In this document: positions 51,852 to 62,015 of the stretch, piece after piece
Numbering within the stretch: position 1 is the stretch's first letter
Layout of the letters: each line of letters begins with the position of its first letter
DNA from: Niallia sp. XMNu-256
GTDB lineage: Bacteria; Bacillota; Bacilli; Bacillales; Cytobacillaceae
Assembly: GCF_036670015.1 (NCBI RefSeq)
Contig: NZ_CP137636.1
Coordinates: 3,512,501-3,576,500 of the forward strand
Length of the DNA: 64,000 nucleotides
Direction of reading: 5' to 3'
The notes under the pieces: model-generated
Seen by the model: the letters and a program-made list of their open reading frames with translations, nothing else
Told to the model about the DNA's origin: nothing
Database searches by the model: none
Program-made: the position numbers and the translations under genes

Positions 51852-53390
51852 TTAAGACCCCTTTTTTAGTGATTGTAACAAACCCGATGTTTCTTTGACT
51901 TTTAGTAAAATTGATAGAAAGATATATAAACTAAATACAATGGCAGATATAATCACGAGGATTACGAACGTTGGGTACTGATTTACTAGAGAGTAAACGG
52001 GACGAGCAACGACATATAAGACAATAAACGATACCATGTACTTACCCATATCGAACATAAATCCCTTTAAAATTCCTTTTTCAGGTTTTGATTGTTTCCA
52101 TAAAAAATAGAAAAGCAAGATGGCTTGCAGTAAGCTAGCAACAGTCATGGCCAACGCAATACCAGACACTTCCATAAATCGGGAAAATACAAAACTTAAT
52201 ACAATGTAGATAAGTGTCATAAAAAGACTGGAATACATCGACACCTTCATTGCCTTTAAGGCATATAGACAATTCATTAAATAATCACGTAAAGCTAAAA
52301 AGATTAAACCTAAGGAATAAAGGACAAAAACATGGGTTGTTTGAATGGTGGCAGAGCGATCAAAAGCTCCTCGTTCAAACGCCAATCGGATGAGTTCTTG
52401 ACCACAAATGATCATGACAATGACAAACGGAATGGATATATAAATGATACTCCTTGCTCCTTTTATCACCACTTCAATAAAACGCCTCATATTTTGAATA
52501 GCCGATTCCACGATCGACGGGTATAAAACCGTTATTAATGGAGCCAATAGAACGCTTAAAGGGAGTTGCATCAACTTATTTGCATAATTTAAAGCAGATA
52601 CACTTCCTTCCTCAAGTCCAGAAGAAATAATACGATCTGTAACCCCATTCATTTGGACAGCTAGTGAAGAAATAATAATCGGATAAAATAAGATAAGCGT
52701 TTCCTTGATTTTTCCCTTTTCTTGTTTAAAAGCAAAATTAAAGCGAATATTGTATTTAGATAAGCTAGGAACTTGTATAATAAATTGAAAAGCAGCCCCT
52801 AATAACACACCTATTGATAATCCAACAACCCCATATTGTTCAGCTAAAATAACAGTTGATAAAATAATCACAATGTTTTGCGCTGTCCCGGTTAACGCTG
52901 GAGAAATAAATCTTTTATGCGAATTCAGAACCCCGGTTGCAATAGTGGTTAAGGCAAAAAAGCAAATGCTTGGCAGCATGATTCTTGTTAATAAAGATGT
53001 AAGTTTGAGTTGTTCTTCGCTGAATCCTGGAGCTACTAGCTTTACAAGTGGTTGGGCAAAAATAAAGGCAACAACTGTTAGGAACAAAGCAAACATAAAA
53101 AATAAAGTTCCTAAGACACTCATCTTTTTATCTGCTTCAACTTGGTTCTTTTCTTTTTCTTCCATATAAATGGGAATGATCCCGGAATAAATCGTGATCC
53201 CGATAACCGTATAAAGCAAGGTTGGGATCATGTTGGCAACAAAAAAGACGTCCGCCTTCTCAGATGCACCAAAATAAGCTGCAATCATTGATTCCCTTAC
53301 AAACCCTAAAACTTTTCCAATCGCAGAAATAATGGTGACGATACCAACCGCCTTGACGATCGTAGGAAGTTTATTTAATTTACCAATCAT
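51852..53390 (-). CDS. MurJ/Wzx-type lipid-linked polysaccharide flippase
   Basis: A 512-aa protein with about 14 membrane segments. GFVRESMIAAYFGASEKADV near 29-48 is the MviN/MurJ signature of the MOP superfamily. The family moves lipid II or lipid-linked oligosaccharides across the membrane. Position among glycosyltransferases and next to an O-antigen-ligase-type gene suggests a polymer-specific Wzx/TuaB role rather than lipid II, but this is inference. Confidence 0.85.
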   Translation of the reverse strand: MIGKLNKLPTIVKAVGIVTIISAIGKVLGFVRESMIAAYFGASEKADVFFVANMIPTLLYTVIGITIYSGIIPIYMEEKEKNQVEADKKMSVLGTLFFMFALFLTVVAFIFAQPLVKLVAPGFSEEQLKLTSLLTRIMLPSICFFALTTIATGVLNSHKRFISPALTGTAQNIVIILSTVILAEQYGVVGLSIGVLLGAAFQFIIQVPSLSKYNIRFNFAFKQEKGKIKETLILFYPIIISSLAVQMNGVTDRIISSGLEEGSVSALNYANKLMQLPLSVLLAPLITVLYPSIVESAIQNMRRFIEVVIKGARSIIYISIPFVIVMIICGQELIRLAFERGAFDRSATIQTTHVFVLYSLGLIFLALRDYLMNCLYALKAMKVSMYSSLFMTLIYIVLSFVFSRFMEVSGIALAMTVASLLQAILLFYFLWKQSKPEKGILKGFMFDMGKYMVSFIVLYVVARPVYSLVNQYPTFVILVIISAIVFSLYIFLSILLKVKETSGLLQSLKKGS

Positions 53391-53477
53391 AAATTACCCT
53401 CAATTTCTATTAGAGAATTACCAGTTTAGATTGTATGATGAGCCAATAAGTTTGTACATTAATAACTGTCTAAATGG

Positions 53478-54407
53478 TTATGAATGGATCTTTTTACCCT
53501 GTAGGGCATATTTTAATAATCTGAGCCGGACTAAAGTCATTTCCTTTAAGACATCCCGGTATTGAATAAAATTATGTATCGCTTTACTATATTGTCTAGA
53601 CTTTAAATAACGATCTGTTTCATGGTACCTTACGACAAAAGAAAAATCCTCTGCCCTTTTTTCTAAAGCCTTCATTAGTCCGGGTGTATACTCCTTTTTT
53701 GGATGTTGGAGGAGCTCCTCAGTTGCCCGCAGACATTCCTTTGACAGTTCAAACATGTTTTTAACTAATGACCCTTCACGGGATAAATAATAATAGTAGC
53801 CCTCCTTTAATAACCATGATTTTGACGTTTTCGTGATTAGCTCTAAATAAAACAGAAAATCCTCACCATATTTAATTGCCTCGTTATAATATATTTGGTT
53901 ATCGGTAATTAACGTTTTGCGAATAATCGCCTTTAATATTCCTAAATCGTTTTCGACGAAATACTCTGGTGTAATTGGCTGATCGTCTGTTACCGTAATC
54001 CCTTTAAATTTATAATAGGTAGTCCAAGGAGATCTCTCTCCTTCTCGGATATAAAGAAGATTATCAAATATTAGATCTAAATCTTTTTCATTCATGACTT
54101 TCATCATATTTTTTAATCGATTTGGGTCCCACCAATCATCACTGTCGAGAATCGCTATGAATTCCCCTTTTGCTAACTCAATAGCGCGGTTTCTAGAATA
54201 CGAAGGACCACTGTTTTTTTCATTTTGATAAACTCTAATTCTAGAATTATCGAATTGCTTAACAGCCTCTACACTTCCATCTGTTGAACCATCATCCACA
54301 ACAATGATTTCAAAGTTTTGATAGGTCTGATTTAGTACGGACTGAATACAAGCATGAATGTACTTTTCCGTGTTATACGTGGGGATAATGATCGATACAA
54401 GACTCAT
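53478..54407 (-). CDS. Glycosyltransferase family 2
   Basis: A 309-aa GT-A enzyme. SLVSIIIPTYNTEKYIHACI at the start, VVDDGSTDGS and ILDSDDWWDPNRL (DxD) are GT2 motifs. The ATG at 54407 has GGAGGATT upstream; a longer reading does not. B. subtilis TuaG is a comparable enzyme. It lies 39 bp upstream of nothing else but shares strand and cluster with the flippase gene. Confidence 0.88.
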   Translation of the reverse strand: MSLVSIIIPTYNTEKYIHACIQSVLNQTYQNFEIIVVDDGSTDGSVEAVKQFDNSRIRVYQNEKNSGPSYSRNRAIELAKGEFIAILDSDDWWDPNRLKNMMKVMNEKDLDLIFDNLLYIREGERSPWTTYYKFKGITVTDDQPITPEYFVENDLGILKAIIRKTLITDNQIYYNEAIKYGEDFLFYLELITKTSKSWLLKEGYYYYLSREGSLVKNMFELSKECLRATEELLQHPKKEYTPGLMKALEKRAEDFSFVVRYHETDRYLKSRQYSKAIHNFIQYRDVLKEMTLVRLRLLKYALQGKKIHS

Positions 54408-54475
54408 AGTCGTGAATCCTCCTAAATGTAGCTTCAAGAAAATAGTAGAAGCTCTATACTCATTCGTCTTTTTTA

Positions 54476-55927
54476 TTAATTTAATCGCTCTTTTTCCATA
54501 AGGCTCTTATTCAAGGTATAACCAAGAAAAATATAGAAATACAGGGTAAACGTTTTATCCTCCCAGATATTGTAGAGAAGTCCGGCTGCACTAGCACCTA
54601 CCAAAATTGAGATAAAAAGAATCGATCCACCCACTTGCTTTCTTTTTTTCCAGAGAAGTACAATCATCCCAATGATAAATATAGCAAATGAGATGACACC
54701 CAAAATTCCCGTTTGTGTAATCACTTGAATATATTGATTATCTGAGTAAATCCCACTTGGAATTTGGTATTCTTCTAGAATGGGTGATGGATAACTAAGG
54801 GAGGCCGAATCACCAAAAGTTCCAAAACCAGTTCCAATAATCGGGTGATCCTTAAAGACTTCTATACCCTTTTTAACAATATAAATTCTCCCCCACTCCG
54901 TACTGGCCTGAATCGTATTTTGGTCAAAGGCTTCGGTCATTCTCTTTTTGAAATCACCTTGTTCTTTAATGGGTTCAACTTCAACATCCTCGACTACTGT
55001 TTCCGGCTGTTGTGCCATTCGTTGTTGTTGTTCCATATATTCCGTCAACCCAACAACGGGAAAATAAATAATGGGCAATGACAGGATGATACTTAGGGCA
55101 ACTGGCTTTATGACCCGCCATTCTTTCGATAGAGCGATGTAAACGATAAATCCTACAATCATTGCAATAAAGGTTCCCCTTGAGTAAGTTAATAAAAACA
55201 CCCCAAAGATTAAAAAGGAAAAGATCGTTAATAACAATCGATAGTTTGTATAAACCTTTTTTAGATAAATGGAACAGATAAAAGCAATCGCTAAATAGGT
55301 AGCAAACACATTCGGATTTCCAATTAAACCATAAATACGAATTCGATTGGTCTCAGGTAATTGCATGCTACTCCATGTTTCCGGAATCAATAAAGTACGT
55401 AAAGATACCTTTTCGACAATTCCCTGTAAACTCATCATGACCGCCATTATTACAGTGGTCCATAAAAAAGCATATAGATCTCTTTTATTAATTTTCTGTA
55501 TACTTATAATAAGAATAAGTAAAAATGTGATTAAAAAAGCCCTTAATTGGAAAATAACGGCTATAATAGAAACACCAGTAATGAGTGCTGAGACAGTGCC
55601 AACCAAACAAAAGGCTAAAAAGCCTATAATGAAAATCGGAATTTTTCCAAGCTTTGGTTTTGTCTTGACCCATTGCCAAAGGGCTTGTACAAATAGAAGA
55701 ACGATTATAAAATCGCCAACATATTTAATACTAGGACTCCATTCTATTAAGGCAGGTCTGATCGGAAAATAAATCAATAAAAAGAGTAGGCCTTGTTTTG
55801 GATTAAATAGAAGGATCATACCAATTAGCAGAGTGGCCAAATAACCAAAACTTGATATGGGAACCACCACACTAATGAGTAGTAGTAGAAGTGAAATGGG
55901 AAGAGCGTACTTTCTTAATCGATTCAA
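54476..55927 (-). CDS. O-antigen ligase/polymerase-type membrane protein (TuaE/Wzy-like)
   Basis: A 483-aa protein with ten or more membrane segments and one long external loop (about residues 275-350, including VEDVEVEPIKEQGDFKKRMT). GTGFGTFGDS and the GIYSDNQYIQVITQTGILGV stretch match Wzy_C family members. It would polymerise or ligate lipid-linked repeats outside the membrane. Start is a TTG at 55927 with AAAGGTGG eight bases upstream; the longer reading to 56140 overlaps the divergent gene. Confidence 0.82.
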   Translation of the reverse strand: MNRLRKYALPISLLLLLISVVVPISSFGYLATLLIGMILLFNPKQGLLFLLIYFPIRPALIEWSPSIKYVGDFIIVLLFVQALWQWVKTKPKLGKIPIFIIGFLAFCLVGTVSALITGVSIIAVIFQLRAFLITFLLILIISIQKINKRDLYAFLWTTVIMAVMMSLQGIVEKVSLRTLLIPETWSSMQLPETNRIRIYGLIGNPNVFATYLAIAFICSIYLKKVYTNYRLLLTIFSFLIFGVFLLTYSRGTFIAMIVGFIVYIALSKEWRVIKPVALSIILSLPIIYFPVVGLTEYMEQQQRMAQQPETVVEDVEVEPIKEQGDFKKRMTEAFDQNTIQASTEWGRIYIVKKGIEVFKDHPIIGTGFGTFGDSASLSYPSPILEEYQIPSGIYSDNQYIQVITQTGILGVISFAIFIIGMIVLLWKKRKQVGGSILFISILVGASAAGLLYNIWEDKTFTLYFYIFLGYTLNKSLMEKERLN

Positions 55928-56070
55928 TTTATAAACCACCTTTAAACAAACATTTAGTAACGACAATATTTTACAAAATTCCTTAATCATCATAACATAT
56001 TGTTTATTAAAGGATATTAATATTACTTGAATAATTTGTAAATTTAACATTACATAGGAGTCGTAAACGA

Positions 56071-57240
56071 ATGAATAATCAACCAATTCTTCTCGTACTT
56101 GGAATGTTTCCATGGGATTATAGCCATCTAAGTGATACAATCCGTTCCATGGTAAAATCGATGAAACATTCTAGGCTTATTTATATCAATCCTTTAGCCG
56201 AGGATCGGGCATTTACAACGAAATGGCAAAGCAAACGAAAAGAAAATATTGAAATATGGAATCCACCTTTTAGCTTTCTTCCGACTCGCTACGGGATCCA
56301 TCGTTTGCGCGAGAAATTTTCTGCCCATTCTCTTGAACAACAGGTTGTAAAAGAGCTAGGGGCTGACTGGCGTCAAAAGACGATTATGTATGTTACACCA
56401 ACGACACTCGAGCAGTCGTATGAATATGTTAGTGCCTTAAACCCGGAGAAATTAATTTTGGACATTCTTGATGATAATTTAAACTTCCCTTCGATATCCG
56501 AAGAAAAAAAGATAAAACTAACGGAAATGTTACGATCAATCAGCGAGCAGGCAACAACAGTTACGGCTGTATCTCAGTATTTAGTTGACCAAACAAAACA
56601 ACTATTACATCGAGAGGATATACACTATCTGCCAAATGGCGTAGATGTAAAGATGTTCAAGACTATTGAAGATGGAGAGTTAGCTGATATAGAGGCAATT
56701 CCGCATCCTAGAGTCACCTTTGTCGGCGCCATTACTACTTGGATTGACCTTCCTTTAATCGAAAGGGTTGCAAATATGTTAGCAGATACCCAGTTTATTT
56801 TAATCGGCCCTATTGATCCCGCAATCGAAGATGATTCTAAAATAAGAAAATTAAAGTCGATGGAAAATGTCCACTTTTTAGGAGCAAAGCCGTACAACCA
56901 GGTTCCGCAATATTTGCATGCTTCAGATGTCCTTCTATTGCCAAGAACGATGGACCCTTATTCACTTGCCTGTGATCCTTTGAAATTATATGAATACTTA
57001 GCAACAGGGAAACCAGTCGTTTCCACGAACCATCCGAGTATTAATCGTTTTTTAGATTTTGTTTATACCGGGAAAACAGATGAGGAAATAGCACTTGGAA
57101 TTCGGGAAGCGTTAACGAGGGGGAAAGAATCCATAGACTTACAGCAAAGTGTGATTAACAGCTTATCGTGGGAAACAAGAATGAATCAGTTAATGGATTT
57201 AGTGAATAAAAACGAGAGAAAAACAGTATCATTGAAATAA
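56071..57240 (+). CDS. GT4-like glycosyltransferase, TuaH-like
   Basis: A 389-aa GT-B protein on the plus strand, divergent from the polymerase gene. PILLVLGMFPWDYSHLSDTI begins it; the donor side has ITTWIDLPLIERVANMLADT, FLGAKPYNQVPQYLHASDVL and DPLKLYEYLATGKPVVSTNH. This layout resembles TuaH and related enzymes. TAGGAG precedes the ATG. It ends with a small terminator. Confidence 0.82.
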   Translation: MNNQPILLVLGMFPWDYSHLSDTIRSMVKSMKHSRLIYINPLAEDRAFTTKWQSKRKENIEIWNPPFSFLPTRYGIHRLREKFSAHSLEQQVVKELGADWRQKTIMYVTPTTLEQSYEYVSALNPEKLILDILDDNLNFPSISEEKKIKLTEMLRSISEQATTVTAVSQYLVDQTKQLLHREDIHYLPNGVDVKMFKTIEDGELADIEAIPHPRVTFVGAITTWIDLPLIERVANMLADTQFILIGPIDPAIEDDSKIRKLKSMENVHFLGAKPYNQVPQYLHASDVLLLPRTMDPYSLACDPLKLYEYLATGKPVVSTNHPSINRFLDFVYTGKTDEEIALGIREALTRGKESIDLQQSVINSLSWETRMNQLMDLVNKNERKTVSLK

Positions 57241-57260
57241 AATGAGCTGTAAAATAAAAA

Positions 57261-57297
57261 GAGCCCCAAGATTCAAGACCTCTTGGAACCGTTTTTT
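57261..57297 (+). terminator. Terminator of the TuaH-like gene
   Basis: CCAAGA and TCTTGG form a short stem, followed by TTTTTT at 57292-57297. Confidence 0.55.
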
Positions 57298-57348
57298 CTA
57301 ATAGGTATGGAGCATCAAAGGAAATACATACTTCCTTTGACTCCTTCC

Positions 57349-58578
57349 TTATAAAGCAGAAACAGAGGATGTTTTTGTTTTGGTTTGTCTTTTGACCTCC
57401 ATTGCTACAGAATCGTGTTGGAATAAATATTGAACTAATCTTTGACTGGATTGTCCGGTAGAATATTTATTCCACTTTTTAGCATATATTCTGATTTGAT
57501 TATAATCAAACTGATTTTCTTTTATAATTTGAATAAGATCAGTCGTTTGCTTAACAATTGGACCTGGAACCATACGTTCATATTTGTCCCCTAAACCGCG
57601 TTCCTTTTGATAAGATTCCAAATCATAAGCAAAGAATATCATCGGTTTATTTAACAAAGAATATTCATATGGAATCGATGAGTAATCCGTAATCAAGTAA
57701 TCAGCTATCACTAATAACTCATTAATATCATGCTGAGCCGATGAAAAGTCATAGACAAATCCAGGATAAGTTTCAGCATAATTTACTGAGTTTTTAACAG
57801 CTGGATGTAGTCTCAATAAGACCACATAATCTTTTCCCAACTCATTTTGCATGTTCTCGAGATCCAGCTTTAGGTCAAATCGGTCAAGTTGATGATCTCT
57901 ATACGTAGGAGCATAGAGTATCTTCTTCTTATTTATTAATTCAGGATAGGCATTTACAAATTGGTTCTTGATCTTTGCATGAAGTTCTTTATTATAATAA
58001 AAATCCGTTCGAGGAACTCCCGTTCTAAGAATATTCTCTTTACGCAAATGAAAAGAATTTATAAACGTATTAGCCATGTGATCCGAACCAACTACAACTT
58101 TATTGAATTTCTCATAAACCTTTAAGAATCGTTGCTGAGCTCGACTACTTCGAAACTGAACTGAACGGTCTTCTAGTCCAAACTTTTTAATCGCACCAGA
58201 CGCATGCCATAATTGGATACATTCTACGTCCTTTTTAAAATCGGTAACAGCTAAAAAACCAAAATAGTTATCTACAAATATATGATTGGATGTCGCTAAA
58301 TGATAAATGGAACGCAAAATATCTATAATATGGAGCGTTTCAAAGGGAATTAATTTTATATCTGGATAGTCTCTAAAGTGCAGATTGCTAGTTCCTTTAT
58401 AGAGAACCACTACGGTAATATCCTTATCTAACTTTCTGATTTCCTCGTAAACATACTTGCTGTTATCACCAAAGGAAACGACAAATGTAACTTTGTTTTT
58501 AAGCGGAAATAAGTTAAAGAAATCAAATACCAGCTTAAAAACGAATAAGTAAATGGTAATAATAAACTCTCTAACCAT
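57349..58578 (-). CDS. CDP-glycerol glycerophosphotransferase family protein, TagB-like
   Basis: A 409-aa protein with an N-terminal hydrophobic segment (IITIYLFVFKLVFDFFNLFP). IQLWHASGAIKKFG near 140, ILYAPTYRDH, LLRLHP and YLITDYSSIPYEYSLLNKPM are motifs of the TagB/TagF family. TagB primes the linkage unit with one glycerol phosphate; the length (TagB 381 aa) and its position next to tagD and tagA support that. Its ATG overlaps the tagD stop by 8 bases and lacks a ribosome binding site, so translation is coupled. Confidence 0.82.
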   Translation of the reverse strand: MVREFIITIYLFVFKLVFDFFNLFPLKNKVTFVVSFGDNSKYVYEEIRKLDKDITVVVLYKGTSNLHFRDYPDIKLIPFETLHIIDILRSIYHLATSNHIFVDNYFGFLAVTDFKKDVECIQLWHASGAIKKFGLEDRSVQFRSSRAQQRFLKVYEKFNKVVVGSDHMANTFINSFHLRKENILRTGVPRTDFYYNKELHAKIKNQFVNAYPELINKKKILYAPTYRDHQLDRFDLKLDLENMQNELGKDYVVLLRLHPAVKNSVNYAETYPGFVYDFSSAQHDINELLVIADYLITDYSSIPYEYSLLNKPMIFFAYDLESYQKERGLGDKYERMVPGPIVKQTTDLIQIIKENQFDYNQIRIYAKKWNKYSTGQSSQRLVQYLFQHDSVAMEVKRQTKTKTSSVSAL

Positions 58579-58969
58579 TATTTACACGATGAAGGTCCGA
58601 CTTAATTTTTGTAGTCGAAATTCCAATGGTACGTGGCAAGTACACAACCTCACAATAGTCTTTAAGAAAATCAAACTTCCCTTTCCAATCATCACCCATG
58701 ACAAAAATATCAATATCGTTTTCTATAACATCACTAATTTTTTGTTCCCAATTTGTTTCAGGAATAACTTTATCGACATATTTAATTGATTCAAGAATAT
58801 ATTTACGGTTTTCATAGCTATGATAAGCCTCTTTATTTTTACCCGCATTAAATTCATCTGTTGATAAACCAACCACTAAATAATCACCAAGGTCTTTTGC
58901 TCTTTTTATTAAATTAATATGTCCTACATGGAGTAAATCAAAGGTGCCATATGTTAAAACCTTCTTCAT
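58571..58969 (-). CDS. tagD: Glycerol-3-phosphate cytidylyltransferase
   Basis: A 132-aa enzyme of normal length. GTFDLLHVGHINLIKRAKDL (8-27) holds the HxGH catalytic motif and RTIGISTTKIK (115-125) the RTxGISTT motif. It makes CDP-glycerol from CTP and glycerol-3-phosphate, the donor for TagB and TagF. It is first in a two-gene operon with the TagB-like gene. A short AATGAAGGAGATG-like site lies before the ATG. Confidence 0.95.
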   Translation of the reverse strand: MKKVLTYGTFDLLHVGHINLIKRAKDLGDYLVVGLSTDEFNAGKNKEAYHSYENRKYILESIKYVDKVIPETNWEQKISDVIENDIDIFVMGDDWKGKFDFLKDYCEVVYLPRTIGISTTKIKSDLHRVNNG

Positions 58970-59189
58970 TCTTTATTTCATCTCCTTCATTGAGAGGTAA
59001 GAAGTAAGTTATTAATGAATTTACATATATTTACAATCTATAAAGTTCTCAAACAATTATTTACAAAACTTTAACTTTAAATTAACTCAAGGTATATTAT
59101 ATAACCTTAGCGCTTGAATTTCAAATTCATTTCTATTACCAATTTATTAAATTATTAATTCTGTTTTAATATTATAGGTTTCAAGAAAC

Positions 59190-59214
59190 AAAAAATCCGG
59201 TATTTACACCGGAT
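59190..59214 (-). terminator. Terminator of the TagF-like gene
   Basis: ATCCGGT and ACCGGAT flank 6 bases; the minus strand continues TTTTTTG. Confidence 0.75.
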
Positions 59215-59229
59215 GTTCTAATAATTTTT

Positions 59230-60426
59230 TTATTTATTTAGAAATACTGTCTCAACAACTCTTTTACTAGATTCGCCAGATTCTAAATAGCAAAATGTAT
59301 TATAAAAATAATCAAAGTTACTAGGTAAAGAATAACCAGGTTTCATCACTTTATCGATTTGATCGATACATTCTTCTGTTGTTTTAACGAGCGGACCTGG
59401 TGCACTGTTTTCAAATTCAAAGTAAAACCCTCTAAGGGTATCACGATATTCATCAATATCGTATACAAAGAAAATCATCGGTCGTTTAAGATTAGCATAA
59501 TCAAAAAATACAGAGGAATAATCAGTTATTAATAAATCGGAAATGAGGTAAAGTTCTCTAATATCCTCATGGTGTGAAACATCAAGGGCAAACCCATGAT
59601 AATTGGTTAAATCAAGGTTTTCTGCTATTAAATAATGCATTCTCAAAATAACAACGTATTCTTTACCTAGCTTTTCCCTCATTAAATCTAAATCTAATTT
59701 TAAGTTAAATTTATATTTACCCTTTTCATAAAACTCATTATCTCTCCAGGTGGGGGCATATAGTATGACCTTTTTATCATGTGGAATATTTAATTTCCTC
59801 TTTATCTTTAAAATCGTATCCATATTATTTTCATTAAATAGAGCATCGTTTCTAGGGTATCCTGACTCAATCATTTCCTTTCTAAAATCAAAAGCCCGAC
59901 GAAAGATTTCTGTAGAATATCTATTCGGTGAAATTAAATAGTCCCAACGACTTGACTCATTTAAGAAATTTTTCTTATATTTCTCGGTAGTTGTTCCAGG
60001 CATATGAACTTCATCCATATCAGCCGCTAATTTCTTTAAAGGCGTTCCATGCCACGTTTGCACATAAACAGTATGTGCTGGTTTTGGTATCCAAAGTGGT
60101 GTTCGACTATTAAATACCCAGTACTTGGCTCGTGCCATTACCCAAAGCCACTTGATTGAAAATCTTGTTAATACCTCTACATCTTTCCCTTTAAAAGAAG
60201 AGATAAACTTTGGATCAACACTCCAGTACATTCTATATTCGGGATGTTGTTCCTTTAAATACTCATAAATAGCTCTTGGATTACAACTATATTGTTTACC
60301 GAGGAAGCTTTCGAATACAATTAAATTACGATTCGCAGGAAATAAACCGACAATTTTAAAAAGGTATTTATACGATTGTTTAACAATTCTAGAACGTTTT
60401 ATTGTAATCATTACCTTTTTTAGCAA
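59230..60426 (-). CDS. CDP-glycerol glycerophosphotransferase family protein, TagF-like
   Basis: A 398-aa protein. VYVQTWHGTPLKKLAADMDE near 132-151 contains the HGTPLK signature typical of TagF polymerases; ILYAPTWRDNEFY, ILRMHY and LLITDYSSVFFDYANLKRPM follow. TagF extends poly(glycerol phosphate). B. subtilis TagF is about 746 aa; this lacks the long N-terminal part and is a single catalytic domain, so primase, elongase or polymerase are all possible. TTG at 60426 (site AAAGGTGG) or ATG at 60411 may be the start. Confidence 0.8.
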   Translation of the reverse strand: MLKKVMITIKRSRIVKQSYKYLFKIVGLFPANRNLIVFESFLGKQYSCNPRAIYEYLKEQHPEYRMYWSVDPKFISSFKGKDVEVLTRFSIKWLWVMARAKYWVFNSRTPLWIPKPAHTVYVQTWHGTPLKKLAADMDEVHMPGTTTEKYKKNFLNESSRWDYLISPNRYSTEIFRRAFDFRKEMIESGYPRNDALFNENNMDTILKIKRKLNIPHDKKVILYAPTWRDNEFYEKGKYKFNLKLDLDLMREKLGKEYVVILRMHYLIAENLDLTNYHGFALDVSHHEDIRELYLISDLLITDYSSVFFDYANLKRPMIFFVYDIDEYRDTLRGFYFEFENSAPGPLVKTTEECIDQIDKVMKPGYSLPSNFDYFYNTFCYLESGESSKRVVETVFLNK

Positions 60427-60620
60427 TTTGTTTTTCCACCTTTACTTCAAAAATCAATTAACCCTAAAACTAACATAACTTAAAGTTATTTTAAGATCTT
60501 TTTATTATTATGCATTTGTATATTATAATATAAGAGCAGCATATAAACTACGTTAATTAGTTAACAAAAAACTAAAATTTAGTTTAAAAAAATATTATTG
60601 AGAGGTTTATAAAACTTGTT

Positions 60621-61979
60621 ATGCGCTTTTCTATAATTATCCCTGTATATAATGCCGATAAATATTTAACTGACTCAATAGAAAGTGTGATTACTCAAAC
60701 AGTAAACTTTAATGAATTAATAGAGATTATCTTGGTTGATGATGGGAGTACTGATTCATCAAAAGAAATTTGCTTAAATTATAAAAAACAATATCCTAAT
60801 AATATAAAGTATTTTTATTGCAATAATTCTGGCCCTGGAAATGCAAGAAATATCGGAATAAATGCTGTATCAAGTACTTCAAAGATCATTGGTTTTCTCG
60901 ACGCAGATGATTACCTATCCAGCAATACTCTTGAGGAAGTTGATTCATTTTTATCCCAAAACGAATCAGTACAATTAGCAGTCATACCTCTTTATCACTT
61001 TGAAAAAGTTAATAAGCCCCATAAACTTAATTATCGATTTGATAAAGGGAATCGAATTATTAACATTTTAGAAGAATACTCAGCCATTCATTTCCATATT
61101 GGCGGCTGTTTTTTTAGATCTGAACAATTTCTTAATGATAGTAAACTTCGCTTTCGTACAGATTTAAGATTTTGGGAAGATGCCTTATTTATAAATACCT
61201 TTCTGTTAAAAAACAAAGCATATGGGGTTATTTCAGAGCCAAAGTATTATTATAGACAACGTATGGATGAAGATTCACTAGTTAATAGTGCGTGGTATCA
61301 AAAGTCACGCTATACGGATATGATACGTTTTTGTTATCAGGAGTTAATTGATGAATCCATAGTAAAATATGGAAAGGTTATACCTTTTATACAGTATTTA
61401 ATTGTATATCATTTAAAATTATATCTAACTAAAAAAAATAACCATATCATATATGAAGTACTGAATACAGAAGAGCAGAAAGTATTCTTTGAAAAATTCG
61501 TTAAATTGATCCAACAGTTCGATGAAAAGTTTATTATTGAACAAAAAATGCCGTTTTACCAAAAAAAGTATCTATTAAATTTGAAGTGGAATGGATGGCC
61601 ATATAAAGAAACGAATATTCAAATACAAAAGTATAAAATTACAATAACTGAACTAAGTTTAAAAGGGAATAGATGGTATATAGAAGGTCATTTCAAAAAT
61701 AAAGAATATATCATTAAAGAAACCGACCGACTGTTCGTCAAGAAAAACGATGATATTTATTATACATCAAAAAAAATCCTACCTTCAGATACAATAATTA
61801 TATGGAATACAGTAGTAAGAGATTATACGAATGCTGGATTTAAAATAACCCTTCCTATTCAATGTTTCTCTTTCCAATTTGGACTAGACACAAAAGATGG
61901 TAAGGTACATTTATTAAATCGTGTAAATTTGCTTAAATTTACTATAAAGCAAAAAGTAAAGAAAATATTGAGAAAGTGA
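60621..61979 (+). CDS. Glycosyltransferase family 2 with C-terminal extension
   Basis: A 452-aa protein. Residues 1-230 are a GT2 domain: FSIIIPVYNADKYLTDSIES, LVDDGSTDSS and FLDADDYLS (DxD). Residues 320-452 form a beta-rich extension (ITITELSLKGNRWYIEGHFK) like the accessory domains of teichoic-acid-modifying transferases. It may decorate glycerol-phosphate chains. Codon use is very AT-rich compared with tagO or degU, hinting at separate ancestry. GAGAGGT precedes the ATG. Confidence 0.82.
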   Translation: MRFSIIIPVYNADKYLTDSIESVITQTVNFNELIEIILVDDGSTDSSKEICLNYKKQYPNNIKYFYCNNSGPGNARNIGINAVSSTSKIIGFLDADDYLSSNTLEEVDSFLSQNESVQLAVIPLYHFEKVNKPHKLNYRFDKGNRIINILEEYSAIHFHIGGCFFRSEQFLNDSKLRFRTDLRFWEDALFINTFLLKNKAYGVISEPKYYYRQRMDEDSLVNSAWYQKSRYTDMIRFCYQELIDESIVKYGKVIPFIQYLIVYHLKLYLTKKNNHIIYEVLNTEEQKVFFEKFVKLIQQFDEKFIIEQKMPFYQKKYLLNLKWNGWPYKETNIQIQKYKITITELSLKGNRWYIEGHFKNKEYIIKETDRLFVKKNDDIYYTSKKILPSDTIIIWNTVVRDYTNAGFKITLPIQCFSFQFGLDTKDGKVHLLNRVNLLKFTIKQKVKKILRK

Positions 61980-61984
61980 TAAAA

Positions 61985-62015
61985 AAAATGATAGGGAATT
62001 TTTCCCTATCATTTT
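61985..62015. terminator. Bidirectional terminator
   Basis: AAAATGATAGGGAA and TTCCCTATCATTTT form a near-perfect stem. It overlaps the stop codon of the minus-strand hydrolase gene. Confidence 0.85.

Noticed and set aside
55928-56140. N-terminal extension of the polymerase-like protein
   Set aside because: It overlaps the divergent TuaH-like gene; the TTG at 55927 after AAAGGTGG gives the hydrophobic N-terminus expected.
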